A DNA stretch of 64,000 bases from Friedmanniella luteola (GCF_900105065.1 NZ_LT629749.1:2480001-2544000); one strand, 5' to 3'. Numbered from the stretch's first letter, positions 35,546 through 44,772 are shown. Translations and numbers: made by a program. Notes: a model not told the origin generated them from the sequence alone.

Positions 35546-36520
35546 TCACGCTGTGGTCGTCGGCCCCGGCGGGAGCCGCCGCAGCAGCTCCGCGGCGGCG
35601 GCGTAGGGGTCGGTCGAGCCGTCGCTCACGGCGCCGGCCAGCGCGTCCAGCGCGGCCGAGCCCTGACGCCGCAGGCGGTCGCGCAGTGCGGCCAGGGCCA
35701 GGCCCTCGACCTCGCGGCGCGCGCGGCCGAGCCGGCGTCGGGCCTGGTCGCCGCTGGCCGCCTGGTGGGCCCGGAACCGGTCCAGCGCGTCGAGCAGCTC
35801 CGGCACCCCGGTCCCCTCGCTGGCCACCGTCGTCAGCACCGGCGGCTTCCACGCCTCCGGCGGCCGCTCGCTGAGGGCCACCATCGAGCGCAGCTCGCGG
35901 ACCAGCGGCTGGGCGCCGTCCCGGTCGGCCTTGTTGACCACGAAGACGTCGCCGATCTCGAGGATGCCGGCCTTCGCCGCCTGCACGCCGTCGCCCATCC
36001 CGGGGGCCAGCAGCACGACGGTGGCGTCGGCGGCGGCCGCCACGTCCACCTCGGACTGCCCGACCCCGACCGTCTCGACGACGACGGTGGCGCAGCCGGC
36101 GGCGTCGAAGACCCGCAGGGCCTGCGGCGCCGCGACGGCGAGCCCGCCGAGGTGGCCGCGGGTGGCCATCGAGCGGATCAGCACCTCGTCGTCGAGGGCG
36201 TGCTCCTGCATCCGCACCCGGTCGCCCAGCAGGGCACCGCCGGTGAAGGGCGAGGTGGGGTCGACGGCCAGCACCCCCACCCGCTCGCCGCGCTCCCGCA
36301 GCGCCCGCACCAGGGCGGTCACCGTCGTCGACTTGCCGGCCCCCGGGGGCCCGGTCACCCCGAGGACGAAGGCCCGGCCGGTGTCCGGGGCCAGCGCCGC
36401 CATGATGGCCGGCAGGGCGTCGGAGCCGTCCTCCACCAGGCTGATCAGCCGCCCGACGGCCCGCGGCCGGCCGGCCCGGACCCCGGCCAGCAGCCCGTCG
36501 AGCCCTGCGCTGCCGGTCAG
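35546..36520 (-). CDS. meaB: MeaB/ArgK-type GTPase, methylmalonyl-CoA mutase chaperone
   Basis: About 324 residues. The P-loop [14 protein letters not shown], the switch regions ([38 protein letters not shown]) and the base-specificity motif NKAD are intact. MeaB guards B12-dependent methylmalonyl-CoA mutase and helps deliver adenosylcobalamin. The start is uncertain: no ATG, GTG or TTG is at the right place, and a CTG overlapping the thiolase stop (CTGA) gives a normal N-terminus; a GTG further upstream, inside the thiolase gene, is the alternative. The mutase genes are outside the window, but epimerase and cobalamin adenosyltransferase genes are nearby. Confidence 0.88.
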   Translation of the reverse strand: MTGSAGLDGLLAGVRAGRPRAVGRLISLVEDGSDALPAIMAALAPDTGRAFVLGVTGPPGAGKSTTVTALVRALRERGERVGVLAVDPTSPFTGGALLGDRVRMQEHALDDEVLIRSMATRGHLGGLAVAAPQALRVFDAAGCATVVVETVGVGQSEVDVAAAADATVVLLAPGMGDGVQAAKAGILEIGDVFVVNKADRDGAQPLVRELRSMVALSERPPEAWKPPVLTTVASEGTGVPELLDALDRFRAHQAASGDQARRRLGRARREVEGLALAALRDRLRRQGSAALDALAGAVSDGSTDPYAAAAELLRRLPPGPTTTA

Positions 36521-37734
36521 CGGCCGGCGCTCCCGGCCGCGGCCGGCACCCGGAGCAGCAGGGCGTCGCCCTGCCCGCCGCCACCGCACAGGGCGGCGAC
36601 GCCCGTGCCGCCGCCACGACGGGCCAGCTCCAGGGCCAGGGTCAGCACCAGCCGGGCCCCCGAGGCGCCGATGGGGTGGCCCAGCGCCACCGACCCGCCG
36701 TTGACGTTGACCTTGGCCTCGACCTCGGCCGGGCTCAGCCCCAGCGCCCGGGCGCTGGCCACGCCGACCGCGGCGAAGGCCTCGTTGATCTCCACCAGGT
36801 CCAGGTCGGCCACGGCGAGACCCTCCTTGGCGCAGGCCTTGGCGATCGCGTGCGCGGGCTGCAGCTGCAGGGAGGAGTCCGGGCCGGCGACCATCCCGTG
36901 CGCGCCGATCTCGGCCAGCACGGGCAGCCCGAGCCGCTCGGCGGCCTCCCGGCTGGCCACGACGACGGCGGCCGCCCCGTCGGAGATGGGGCTGGCCGAG
37001 CCCGCGGTGACCGAGCCGTCGGTCGAGAAGGCCGGCGCGAGCCGCCCCAGGGACGCGGCGGTGACGCCCTCCCGGATGCCCTCGTCCACGTCGACGACGA
37101 GGTCGGGGCCCCGCCGCTGCGGCACCCGGACCTCGACGATCTCCTCCCGCATCCGCCCGGACCGGGTGGCCGCCAGGGCGCGCTGGTGCGAGCGGGCGGC
37201 GAAGGCGTCGGCGTCGGCCCGGCTGACGGCGACGTCCCCGGTGTCGTGCGCGTCGGTCAACGCGCCCATCGGCTGGTCGGTGAAGGCGTCCTCGAGGCCG
37301 TCGTGGGCCAGGTGGTCGAGCATCGTCACCGGGCCGTAGCGGTGCCCGGTCCGCGACCCGGTGAGCAGGTGCGGGGCCCGGCTCATGGACTCCATGCCCC
37401 CGGCCACCACCACCTCGCACTCGCCGGCCCGGATCAGCTGGTCGGCGAGGGCGATCGCGTTGAGCCCGGAGAGGCAGACCTTGTTGACCGTCAGCGCCGG
37501 CACGGTCATCGGGATGCCGGCGCGGACGGCGGCCTGCCGCGCGGGGATCTGCCCGGTGCCGGCCTGCAGCACCTGGCCCATCACGACGTAGTCGACCTGC
37601 CCGGGGTCGAGCCCGGCCCGCTCGAGGGCGCCGGCGATCGCCAGGCCTCCCAGCTCGACCGCGCTCAGCCCCGCCAGGGAGCCCAGCAGCTTGCCGACGG
37701 GGGTCCGCGCCCCGGCGACGACGACCGCACCCAT
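36517..37734 (-). CDS. Acetyl-CoA C-acetyltransferase (thiolase)
   Basis: 405 residues from ATG at 37734. The acylated cysteine is about C87 ([11 protein letters not shown]), and the catalytic histidine and second cysteine lie in [11 protein letters not shown] and [22 protein letters not shown] and [11 protein letters not shown] are typical of biosynthetic/degradative thiolase II. It condenses or cleaves acetoacetyl-CoA and longer 3-ketoacyl-CoA. Its partner in M. tuberculosis order is fadA4, beside the methylmalonyl-CoA epimerase gene as here. Divergent from that gene; overlaps meaB. Confidence 0.95.
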   Translation of the reverse strand: MGAVVVAGARTPVGKLLGSLAGLSAVELGGLAIAGALERAGLDPGQVDYVVMGQVLQAGTGQIPARQAAVRAGIPMTVPALTVNKVCLSGLNAIALADQLIRAGECEVVVAGGMESMSRAPHLLTGSRTGHRYGPVTMLDHLAHDGLEDAFTDQPMGALTDAHDTGDVAVSRADADAFAARSHQRALAATRSGRMREEIVEVRVPQRRGPDLVVDVDEGIREGVTAASLGRLAPAFSTDGSVTAGSASPISDGAAAVVVASREAAERLGLPVLAEIGAHGMVAGPDSSLQLQPAHAIAKACAKEGLAVADLDLVEINEAFAAVGVASARALGLSPAEVEAKVNVNGGSVALGHPIGASGARLVLTLALELARRGGGTGVAALCGGGGQGDALLLRVPAAAGSAGR

Positions 37735-37801
37735 CCCGACCTCCTGCTCGTGCCCGGGCACCGTCTGGTCCCCCGCGGGGCCAGTCTGGCACCCTGGCGG
37801 C

Positions 37802-38293
37802 ATGCCCCAGCGGAGCGACGACGGCGCCGGACCCGGACCCGACGGCCCGGCCGCGCTGCCCGGCCTGCTGGCGGTCGACCACGTCGGGGTGGCGGTGCCC
37901 GACCTCGACGCGGCGATCGCCTTCCACACCGAGGTCCTGGGGCTGGTGCTGCTGCACCGGGAGGAGAACGCCGACGCCGACGTGGCCGAGGCGATGCTGG
38001 GACCCACCGCCGACGGGGCCGGCACGCAGCTCCAGCTGCTCGCCCCCATCTCCCCCGAGTCGCCGATCGCCCGCTTCCTGGAGCGGTCCGGGCCGGGCCT
38101 GCAGCAGCTCGCCTACCGGGTCGCGGACGTCGACGAGGCGGCTCGCGTGCTCCGCTCCCGGGGCTTGCGGCTGCTCTATGATGCAGCGAGGACCGGGACC
38201 CGAGGGTCGCGGATCAACTTCGTCCACCCGCACGACGCCGGTGGTGTGCTGGTCGAGCTGGTGGAGCCCGCCGCGCCGCCGGAGCCGCGCTGA
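37802..38293 (+). CDS. Methylmalonyl-CoA epimerase
   Basis: 163 residues. A vicinal-oxygen-chelate fold: [32 protein letters not shown] at the front, [39 protein letters not shown] in the middle and [17 protein letters not shown] at the end, carrying the usual His/Gln/Glu metal ligands. It interconverts the 2R and 2S forms of methylmalonyl-CoA between propionyl-CoA carboxylase and the B12 mutase. The first ~20 residues are a disordered extension. Adjacent thiolase and meaB make the pathway link firm. Confidence 0.92.
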   Translation: MPQRSDDGAGPGPDGPAALPGLLAVDHVGVAVPDLDAAIAFHTEVLGLVLLHREENADADVAEAMLGPTADGAGTQLQLLAPISPESPIARFLERSGPGLQQLAYRVADVDEAARVLRSRGLRLLYDAARTGTRGSRINFVHPHDAGGVLVELVEPAAPPEPR

Positions 38294-38377
38294 AGGCTGC
38301 GGTCGGCTCCCTGCCGCCGCGCCGATCGTCACACCCCGGCGCCGCAGGTCGCGCGGCGGGGACAGAGAGGACTCTCC

Positions 38378-39799
38378 GTGAGCTCAGCTGACAACACCGG
38401 CCTGGGGCTGTTCGACGACGCGGCCAGCGCCGCCGGCGGCTTCCCGACCGCCCTCCGCGGGTACGAGCGCTCCGCCGTGGACGAGTACGTCCGCAGCCTG
38501 GAGGCCGGCGTGGTCGCCATCCGGCGCCAGGCGCTGGAGTTCCGTGCCGAGCTGGAGCGGGTGCAGCGGGAGCAGGCCGACCGCGAGGCCAACCCGCCGG
38601 AGATCGACTACTCCGAGCTGGGCGGGCGGGCCAGCGACATCCTGCGGCTGGCCCAGGAGCAGGCCCGGGACCTGACGGAGCAGGCCGCCGCGGACGCCGA
38701 GCGCACCAAGGAGCTCGCCCGCCGCGAGGCGGACGGGATCCGGCGTGACGCGGCCCGCCAGGGCGACGAGCTCAAGAGCGGCGGGGTCGCCCAGATCGAC
38801 CAGCTGCGGGCCCGGTTGCACGAGGACGTCCAGGCGCAGGTGGAGCACGCCCGGGCGGACGCGGAGGCAGTCGTCGCGGCCGCGCACCGGCAGGCGGAGT
38901 CGCTGCGCCGGGAGGCCGAGCACGAGGCGCAGAGGGTCCGCCAGGAGGCCTACCTGGACACCGAGAACCTGCGGCGGACCGTCGAGCGGGAGGCCGCTGA
39001 CGCCCGCCAGGCGATCGCCGTCGAGCGCGAGCAGGCCGTCGTCGAGCTGCGGGCGGTGCACGAGGAGGCCGAGGGCCGCACGGCGGCGCTGCTGGCCGAG
39101 GCGACGGCGCACCACGCCGAGGCGGCCGCCCGCCTCGAGACCGACATCGCCGACGCCGCCCGGATCCGGGCGGAGGCGCTGGCCGAGGCCGAGGCCACCC
39201 GGGTCGCGGCCGCCCAGGAGGCCGACGCCCGGGTGACGGCCGCCCAGCAGGAGGCCACCGCCCTGCGCGACCGCACCCAGCAGGAGTTCTCCTGGCGCAA
39301 GCAGCAGCTCCGGCGCGAGACCGAGCTGCTCGGCCAGCGCAAGCAGGCCGTGCTCAGCCAGCTGGCCAGCCTCTCGGCCCTCGCCGAGCAGACGGCGCAG
39401 ACCTTCCCCGACCTCGACGAGCTCGACGACGACCTGGCCGAGATGCAGCGGGCCGGCGGCGGCGACGGGCCGGGCTCGCCGGACGAGGACGGCACCACCG
39501 TCCGGTCGGTCGTGGTCCGGGACGAGCCGCAGCAGGACGAGGACGACACGGCCGAGGCGGAGCGGCTGAGCGCCGACGTCGAGGAGCCGACCCGGACCGA
39601 CCCGGCCGACCCGGTCGACGAGGACACCGCCGAGCAGGACACGGTCCGGCACGACCGCGACGACCGGGACGACACCGCCCCGCGCGGGATGGAGCTGCCG
39701 CCCGTGGACGGCGACGCCACAATCATGATCTCCGCCGCCGACCTGCCGGCCGGCACGGAGCACCTGCAGCGCCGCCCGGGGGCTCCCGGCCAGCACTGA
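38378..39799 (+). CDS. DivIVA-like coiled-coil protein, first paralogue
   Basis: 473 residues from a GTG with GAGAGGA ahead. The N-terminus (ALRGYERSAVDEYVRSLEAGV) is the short DivIVA-type head that binds curved membrane. A heptad-rich Ala/Glu/Arg coiled coil runs from about residue 75 to 320. It ends with FSWRKQQLRRETELLGQRKQAVLSQLASLSALAEQ, and a ~120-residue acidic, disordered tail follows. It resembles the Scy/FilP/DivIVA cytoskeletal group that organises polar growth in actinomycetes. A second copy follows 122 bases downstream. It is larger than classic DivIVA, and its role is inferred. Confidence 0.78.
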   Translation: MSSADNTGLGLFDDAASAAGGFPTALRGYERSAVDEYVRSLEAGVVAIRRQALEFRAELERVQREQADREANPPEIDYSELGGRASDILRLAQEQARDLTEQAAADAERTKELARREADGIRRDAARQGDELKSGGVAQIDQLRARLHEDVQAQVEHARADAEAVVAAAHRQAESLRREAEHEAQRVRQEAYLDTENLRRTVEREAADARQAIAVEREQAVVELRAVHEEAEGRTAALLAEATAHHAEAAARLETDIADAARIRAEALAEAEATRVAAAQEADARVTAAQQEATALRDRTQQEFSWRKQQLRRETELLGQRKQAVLSQLASLSALAEQTAQTFPDLDELDDDLAEMQRAGGGDGPGSPDEDGTTVRSVVVRDEPQQDEDDTAEAERLSADVEEPTRTDPADPVDEDTAEQDTVRHDRDDRDDTAPRGMELPPVDGDATIMISAADLPAGTEHLQRRPGAPGQH

Positions 39800-39921
39800 C
39801 CGGAGGGCCGCGGCGGCCGCCGCCCGCGGCTGGGCACCCCGGGCGACCGGGACCCGGCCGACTAGGCTGACCTGCGCGGTCGGCGGCAGCCGGCCGGGGG
39901 TGAGCACCAGGAGCAGTGGAC

Positions 39922-41199
39922 GTGAGCAGCGGGCAGCAGGAGAACGGCAGCACCTACGGCTTCCCGGTGGTCCGCCGGGGCTACGACCGGGCGGCGGTCG
40001 ACGGGTTCGCGCGGGACGCCCACGCCGAGATCACCGGGCTGCGGCACGCCTACGAGACCCTGGCCGCCCACTACGCGCAGCTGCAGGCCGAGCGGGACGC
40101 AGCCCCCGCGGCGCCGGCGGCGCCCGACTACAGCGGGCTGGGTGGGCGGGCGCAGGAGATCCTGCGGATCGCCGAGGAGCAGGCCCTCGACCTGACCAGC
40201 CGGGCCGCGGCCGACGCCGACCGGCTCACCGAGCAGACCCAGCACGAGGTGCAGACGCTCCGCGACCACGCCGTCGCCGAGCTCGACGCGGTCCGGGGTA
40301 CCGAGCTGGGCCGCGTCGACGCCCTGCGCCGGCAGGCCGAGCAGGAGGCCAGCACCCTGCTGGGGTCCGCGCAGGCCGAGGCCGAGCAGCTGCTGCAGGC
40401 CGCCCGCTTCGAGGCCGGCGCCATCCGGGACGCGGCCGAGGGCCACGCGCGGGCGGCCGTCGAGGCCGCCGAGCTGCGGGCCGGCATCCTGCGCTCCGAC
40501 GCCGAGCGGCACGCCCTCGCCGTCCGCCAGGAGGCGGCGGCCGAGCGCGAGCGGGTGCTCGCCGAGCTGACGGCGGAGTCCGAGGACCTCCGGGCCCGGA
40601 TCGAGCAGACGCTGGCGGAGTCGACCGCGCTGCACCGCCGCTCCGCCGAGCACCTGGCCGCGGAGTCGCAGGAGGCGGGCCGGTTGCGCGCCGCGGCCCT
40701 GGCCGAGGTCGAGCGGATCCGCCAGGCCGCGCTGGCCGAGGCCGACCAGCTGCTCGCCGGCGCCCGGCAGCAGGCCGCGACGGTCGAGGAGCGCTCCCGG
40801 CAGGAGTTCGCCTGGCGGCGGCGCCAGCTCCGGCAGGAGCAGGACCTGCTGACCCGCCGCAAGCAGGCGATGCTCAGCCAGCTCACCTCGCTGTCCGCCC
40901 TCGCCGTCGAGACCGCCGAGAGCCTGCCCGACGTCCCCGAGCTGACGCTGTCGGAGGACGCGGCGGCCGCCGGCCCGGCCGCCGAGGGCGACGGCGCGGA
41001 GCACGTGACCGAGCCGCAGGGCCCCGCGGACCAGCCGGCCGGGGACCGGGCGACCGACGACCAGCCGTCCGACGAGCCCGCCGACGACCGGCCGGCCGGC
41101 GACCGGCCGGCCGGCGACCGGCCGGCCGGCGACCGGCCGGCCGGCGACGGTCAGAACAGCCGGTCGTCCGCGTTGTCCATGCCGCGCAGCACGTCGTAG
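39922..41199 (+). CDS. DivIVA-like coiled-coil protein, second paralogue
   Basis: 425 residues from the GTG at 39922; a GTG six bases earlier is too close to the AGGAG at 39909-39913. It parallels its neighbour block by block: head [17 protein letters not shown], an '[21 protein letters not shown]' segment matching ILRLAQEQARDLTEQAAADAE, a long coiled coil, then [35 protein letters not shown]. The tail holds four exact copies of DRPAG and then runs 49 bases into the antisense of nucS ([10 protein letters not shown]). A tandem duplication with diverged tails is the simplest reading. Confidence 0.78.
   Translation: MSSGQQENGSTYGFPVVRRGYDRAAVDGFARDAHAEITGLRHAYETLAAHYAQLQAERDAAPAAPAAPDYSGLGGRAQEILRIAEEQALDLTSRAAADADRLTEQTQHEVQTLRDHAVAELDAVRGTELGRVDALRRQAEQEASTLLGSAQAEAEQLLQAARFEAGAIRDAAEGHARAAVEAAELRAGILRSDAERHALAVRQEAAAERERVLAELTAESEDLRARIEQTLAESTALHRRSAEHLAAESQEAGRLRAAALAEVERIRQAALAEADQLLAGARQQAATVEERSRQEFAWRRRQLRQEQDLLTRRKQAMLSQLTSLSALAVETAESLPDVPELTLSEDAAAAGPAAEGDGAEHVTEPQGPADQPAGDRATDDQPSDEPADDRPAGDRPAGDRPAGDRPAGDGQNSRSSALSMPRSTS
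41086..41145 (+). repeat. Four perfect 15-base tandem repeats inside the second coiled-coil gene
   Basis: GACCGGCCGGCCGGC repeats exactly at 41086, 41101, 41116 and 41131, encoding DRPAG each time. Every unit contains GGCCGGCC, so the array can fold strongly. It ends five bases before the nucS stop codon on the other strand. Confidence 0.9.
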
Positions 41200-41858
41200 T
41201 CGACGGTCACGCAGGTGATCCCGCGGTCGCCGGCCAGCACCCGGGCCTGCGGCTTGATCTGCTGGGCGGCGAAGACGCCCTTGACGGCGCCGAGCAGCGG
41301 GTCGCGGCGCATCAGCTCGAGGTAGCGGGTCAGCTGCTCCACCCCGTCGATCTCCCCGCGCCGCTTGACCTCCACGGCGACGTAGGCCCCGGACGCGTCC
41401 CGGCAGAGCAGGTCGACCGGGCCGATGGCCGTCATGTGCTCGCGCCGGACCAGGGACCAGCCGGACCCGAACGTCTCCGGGTGCTCGGCCAGCAGCGCCT
41501 GCAGGTGCGCCTCGACGCCGTCCTTCTGCAGCCCGGGGTCGACGCCGAGCTCGTGCGAGGAGTCGTGCAGCACCTCGGCGATGGAGATCTGGAGCGTGTC
41601 CCCGTCGCGGCCCCGCACCTCCCAGAGCCCGCTCAACGGCTCCAGCCCGGGGACGGCGTCCTCGGCCGGCGGCGGCGCCGGCAGCTCGACCAGCGTGCAG
41701 GGCGGGCTCATCCAGTTCAGCGGCTTGTAGGCCCGGTCGTCGGCGTGCACCGAGACCGAGCCGTCCGCCTTGACCAGGATGAGCCGGGTGGCCATCGGCA
41801 GGTGGGCCGTCAGCCGACCGGCGTAGTCGACCTGGCAACGAGCGATCACGAGACGCAC
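41151..41858 (-). CDS. nucS: Mismatch-specific endonuclease NucS/EndoMS
   Basis: 235 residues from a GTG. The N-terminal DNA-binding domain ([41 protein letters not shown]) and the RecB-like nuclease core ([36 protein letters not shown], with the Asp, Glu and Lys of the active site) are complete. In actinobacteria lacking MutS/MutL, NucS provides mismatch repair together with the beta clamp, and the C-terminal DDRLF fits a clamp-binding tail. TAGGTT six bases before the GTG indicates a leaderless mRNA. Its 3' end overlaps the convergent coiled-coil gene by 49 bases. Confidence 0.96.
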   Translation of the reverse strand: MRLVIARCQVDYAGRLTAHLPMATRLILVKADGSVSVHADDRAYKPLNWMSPPCTLVELPAPPPAEDAVPGLEPLSGLWEVRGRDGDTLQISIAEVLHDSSHELGVDPGLQKDGVEAHLQALLAEHPETFGSGWSLVRREHMTAIGPVDLLCRDASGAYVAVEVKRRGEIDGVEQLTRYLELMRRDPLLGAVKGVFAAQQIKPQARVLAGDRGITCVTVDYDVLRGMDNADDRLF

Positions 41859-41864
41859 CGGGAC

Positions 41865-41870
41865 AACCTA
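41865..41870 (-). promoter_or_regulatory. -10 box (TAGGTT) for leaderless nucS mRNA
   Basis: TAGGTT on the minus strand, six bases, then GTG at 41858-41856. Confidence 0.5.
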
Positions 41871-41908
41871 CCGGCGCCCGCCCTCCCGGCCGACCGCTGC
41901 GCCCGTGG

Positions 41909-41914
41909 CAGACT
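41909..41914 (+). promoter_or_regulatory. -10 box (CAGACT) for leaderless hydroxyacyl-CoA dehydrogenase mRNA
   Basis: CAGACT, six bases, then GTG at 41921. The promoters for this gene and nucS lie back to back within about 60 bases. Confidence 0.4.
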
Positions 41915-41920
41915 CGCGCT

Positions 41921-43162
41921 GTGGCCACGGACCGACGCGCAGGAGCAGGGCTCGCCGGGGTCGTCGGGCTGGGGGCGATGGGCTCGGGCATCGCCGAGGT
42001 CTTCGCCCGCGGCGGCTGGTCGGTCGTCGGCCTCGAGGAGCAGCCGGACGCCCTGGACCGGGCCCGGCAGCGGCTCGCCGCCTCGACCGCCCGCGCCGTG
42101 GAGCGCGGCAAGCTGGACGCCGCGGGCGCCGAGGCGCTGACGGCCCGGGTGAGCTGGGCGACCGACGTCGCCGCCCTGGCCGGGTGCGACGTCGTCGTCG
42201 AGGCCGTGCCCGAGGTCCCGGAGCTCAAGCGGGCGGTGTTCTCGAAGCTGGACGCCGTCCTCTCCCCCGACGCCCTGCTGGCCACCAACACCTCCTCGCT
42301 CTCGGTCACCGCGCTGGCCGCCGGCACCTCACGGCCGGGCCGGGTGGTCGGCGTGCACTTCTTCAACCCGGCGCCGGTGCAGCCGCTGGTCGAGGTGGTC
42401 TCGACCGTGCTGAGCGACCCGGCCGCGGTGGCCCGGGCCCGGGCGGTCCTCGAGGAGCTGGGCAAGACGACCATCGCCTGCCGCGACCGGGCCGGGTTCG
42501 TCGTCAACGCCCTGCTGGTCCCCTACCTCAACCACGCCGCGTCCTGGTACGAGCACGGCTACGCGACCCGCGAGGAGATCGACGCGGCCATGGTGGCGGC
42601 GGGCCTGCCGATGGGTCCGCTGGCCCTGCTGGACCTCGTCGGCCACGACGTCACGCACGCCGTGCTGCACCGGCTGCACGGTCAGACCGGCGAGCGGCGG
42701 CACCTGCCGACGCCCCTGCTGACCTCCCTGGTCGAGGGCGGCCTGCTGGGCCGCAAGAGCGGTCGCGGCTTCTACACCTACGCCGCGGACGGCTCGGTGA
42801 CCGACGACCCGGGCCTGGTGCCCCCGCCGCCGGGCTCGCGTGCCGGCGAGCTGCCGGAGGCCCTGCTGGTCCCCTACCTCAACGACGTCCTGACCATGGT
42901 CGGGGTCCGCTACACCAGCGCGGCCGACGCCGACACCGGGATGGCGCTCGGCTGCCGGATGCCGAAGCCGTTCGACCAGCTGGCCGCCCTGGGGCCGGCG
43001 ACCGTCCTGGCCCGCCAGCAGCAGGTCTTCGCCGAGACCGCGGAGCCCGGGCACCGGCCCGCCCCGCTGCTCGAGCAGCTGGCCGCCGCCGACGACCCCG
43101 ACCTGGCCCTGCACGCGCTCCGCACGGCGGACGAGCACGCCGGCCGGGCCGGGCTCCGCTGA
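41921..43162 (+). CDS. 3-hydroxyacyl-CoA dehydrogenase (PaaH/3-hydroxybutyryl-CoA type)
   Basis: 413 residues. The NAD-binding GVVGLGAMGSGIAEVFARGGW is followed by the family core (ATNTSSLSVTALAAGTSRPGRVVGVHFFNPAPVQPLVEVV, with the catalytic histidine in VHFFNP) and a 3HCDH C-terminal domain (AGFVVNALLVPYLNHAASWYEHGYATREEIDAAM). A second, partial copy of that C-terminal domain begins at LPEALLVPYLNDVLTMV, as in the two-repeat PaaH-like enzymes. It oxidises 3-hydroxyacyl-CoA with NAD. Its stop overlaps the next ATG (TGATG). Confidence 0.93.
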   Translation: MATDRRAGAGLAGVVGLGAMGSGIAEVFARGGWSVVGLEEQPDALDRARQRLAASTARAVERGKLDAAGAEALTARVSWATDVAALAGCDVVVEAVPEVPELKRAVFSKLDAVLSPDALLATNTSSLSVTALAAGTSRPGRVVGVHFFNPAPVQPLVEVVSTVLSDPAAVARARAVLEELGKTTIACRDRAGFVVNALLVPYLNHAASWYEHGYATREEIDAAMVAAGLPMGPLALLDLVGHDVTHAVLHRLHGQTGERRHLPTPLLTSLVEGGLLGRKSGRGFYTYAADGSVTDDPGLVPPPPGSRAGELPEALLVPYLNDVLTMVGVRYTSAADADTGMALGCRMPKPFDQLAALGPATVLARQQQVFAETAEPGHRPAPLLEQLAAADDPDLALHALRTADEHAGRAGLR

Positions 43163-43434
43163 TGGCGAAGCGTCCCAGCAAGCACCTGCGGACCGCCCGG
43201 CCGCTCGGGGCCGGCCACGCCAGCGCCGCCGCCAAGACCGACGGCCGCTGGCTGGTGCGGAGCATCCCGGGCGCTTCCGCCGGCAAGACCTACCGCTGCC
43301 CCGGCTGCTCCCAGGAGATCCCGGTGGGGCTCGCCCACGTCGTCGTCTGGCCGGCCGAGCCGGCCTGGCACGCGAGCAGCGGGGTCGACGAGCGGCGGCA
43401 CTGGCACACCAGCTGCTGGCAGCGCCGTCGGTGA
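43162..43434 (+). CDS. Small zinc-ribbon-like protein
   Basis: 90 residues. A CPGC knuckle (C46, C49) and a distant HWHTSCW (H80, H82, C85) could bind one zinc. The front half is basic (MAKRPSKHLRTARPLG), suggesting nucleic-acid contact. Relatives are often labelled 'ATP/GTP-binding' because of GASAGKT, but that is one residue short of a Walker A motif. It overlaps both neighbours, so it is cotranslated with the dehydrogenase and the following hydrolase. Function unknown. Confidence 0.75.
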   Translation: MAKRPSKHLRTARPLGAGHASAAAKTDGRWLVRSIPGASAGKTYRCPGCSQEIPVGLAHVVVWPAEPAWHASSGVDERRHWHTSCWQRRR

Positions 43435-44243
43435 GCGGCTCCCCCGCCGACGGCCCGCTGCACACCACCGCGCTGGGCGACGCCGGTCCTCGGGTGCTGT
43501 TCCTGCACGGGCTGTTCGGGCAGGGCAAGAACTGGACGACGCTCGGCCGCTCGCTCAGCGCGAGCGCCCGGGTGACGCTGCTGGACCTGCCCGACCACGG
43601 CCGCTCGGCCTGGTCGGACCAGCTGTCCTACCCGGCGATGGCGGAGGCGATCGGTGACGCCCTCGCCACCGCGGGCGGCGGCGAGCCGTACGCCGTCGTC
43701 GGGCACTCGATGGGCGGCAAGGTCGCCATGGCGCTGGCCCTGCTGCGCCCCGACCTGGTCGACCGGCTGGTCGTCGTCGACGTCGCCCCGGTCCCGACCG
43801 GGCCGATGAGCAGCTTCGGCACCTACGTCGAGGGGCTGCGCGCCGTCGACCTCGAGCACCTGCCGGACCGGGCGAGCGCCGAGGCCACGCTGGAGCCGTA
43901 CGTCCCGGACCCCGTCGTCCGCAGCTTCCTGCTGCAGAACCTCCGCCGCGACGGTGACCGCTGGCGCTGGCAGATGAACCTGCGGCTGCTGGGCGACGAG
44001 CTGGCGGCGATCGCCGACTGGCCCGACCTCCGGGGTGATCCGTGGCGGGCCGCGCCGTACCCCGGCCCCGTGCTGTGGGTCGGCGGCAGCGCGTCGTCCT
44101 ACATCCGGCCCGAGCACGGGCCGGCCATGCGGGCGCTGTTCCCCCGCGTGCAGAGCGTCACCGTCAAGGGGGCCGGGCACTGGGTGCACGCCGACCAGCC
44201 AGCCGTGTTCGAAGCGGTGCTGCGGAGGTTCCTGCATCTGTGA
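43431..44243 (+). CDS. Alpha/beta hydrolase (YbfF-like esterase)
   Basis: 270 residues from a GTG overlapping the preceding stop. Oxyanion loop LFLHGLFGQGKNW, nucleophile elbow VVGHSMGGKVAM (serine near residue 94), a catalytic Asp region in VDVAPVP and the histidine in GAGHWVHADQPAVF. This is the YbfF type of short-chain acyl-CoA/ester hydrolase. Operonic with the hydroxyacyl-CoA dehydrogenase, so an acyl-CoA thioesterase role is possible but not shown. Confidence 0.88.
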   Translation: MSGSPADGPLHTTALGDAGPRVLFLHGLFGQGKNWTTLGRSLSASARVTLLDLPDHGRSAWSDQLSYPAMAEAIGDALATAGGGEPYAVVGHSMGGKVAMALALLRPDLVDRLVVVDVAPVPTGPMSSFGTYVEGLRAVDLEHLPDRASAEATLEPYVPDPVVRSFLLQNLRRDGDRWRWQMNLRLLGDELAAIADWPDLRGDPWRAAPYPGPVLWVGGSASSYIRPEHGPAMRALFPRVQSVTVKGAGHWVHADQPAVFEAVLRRFLHL

Positions 44244-44406
44244 CCGGGCTCACGCGGGAACCCTGGAGGTGCCCGGGCCTCCGGCAGGGCGACCACCGTG
44301 TCGACAGCCTCGCCGTCGCCGTCGAGGTCCGGGCACCCTGCTCGTCCCTCCACCCGTCCCGGCCGGTCCGGCCCCGGCGCCCCCTCCGACCCCGAGGAGC
44401 CCGACG

Positions 44407-44547
44407 ATGATCACGCTGCTGGACGGCCCCGGCCGACGACCCGGGGACGGCGACGAGGAGGACTGGCTGGCGCTGCTCGCGCTCGCCGCCCTCACCCTCG
44501 CCGCGCTGGTGGCCCTGCACCGGCTGACCGGCCGGGGCCCGCGGTGA
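44407..44547 (+). CDS. Tiny membrane protein
   Basis: 46 residues from an ATG with GAGGAGCC ahead. An acidic N-terminus (GDGDEEDW) leads into one hydrophobic helix (LALLALAALTLAALVALHRL) and a basic end. Its TGA overlaps the GTG of the next gene. No family recognised; the ribosome binding site and overlap are the main support. The 163 bases before it, back to the hydrolase stop, show nothing recognisable. Confidence 0.55.
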   Translation: MITLLDGPGRRPGDGDEEDWLALLALAALTLAALVALHRLTGRGPR

Positions 44548-44759
44548 CCGTGTCCGCGCTGGCCGCCGGGCTGCTGCCGCTGCTGGTCCTGCTGGAGGCG
44601 ACGCCGTCCCCGGTGGCGGTGCACCCGCCGCAGGACTCGGGCTTCGCCTACGCCACCGTGCTCGGCGGCTTCTTCGCCGTCGGCCTGCTGTCGCTCATCT
44701 ACTTCCTGCTGAACCTCAAGCCGAAGCCGCGCCAGCCCTACAGCGGCCCGAACGACTGA
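44544..44759 (+). CDS. Small two-helix membrane protein
   Basis: 71 residues from the GTG in a GTGA overlap (a second GTG is two codons later). Hydrophobic segments VSALAAGLLPLLVLL and FAYATVLGGFFAVGLLSLIYFLL are followed by a short basic/polar tail (NLKPKPRQPYSG). No recognised family. Convergent with the cyclophilin gene. Confidence 0.6.
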   Translation: MTVSALAAGLLPLLVLLEATPSPVAVHPPQDSGFAYATVLGGFFAVGLLSLIYFLLNLKPKPRQPYSGPND

Positions 44760-44772
44760 GCCGGCTCCGGGC

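Noticed and set aside
35546-38332. A 928-codon frame that could be read as a large fusion ending in MeaB
   Set aside because: The upstream two thirds are antisense or out-of-frame over thiolase and the epimerase gene; only the MeaB part is protein-like.
43198-43290. GASAGKT in the small zinc-ribbon-like protein as a Walker A motif
   Set aside because: It has three, not four, residues between the first glycine and GK, and the 90-residue protein has no room for a P-loop NTPase fold.
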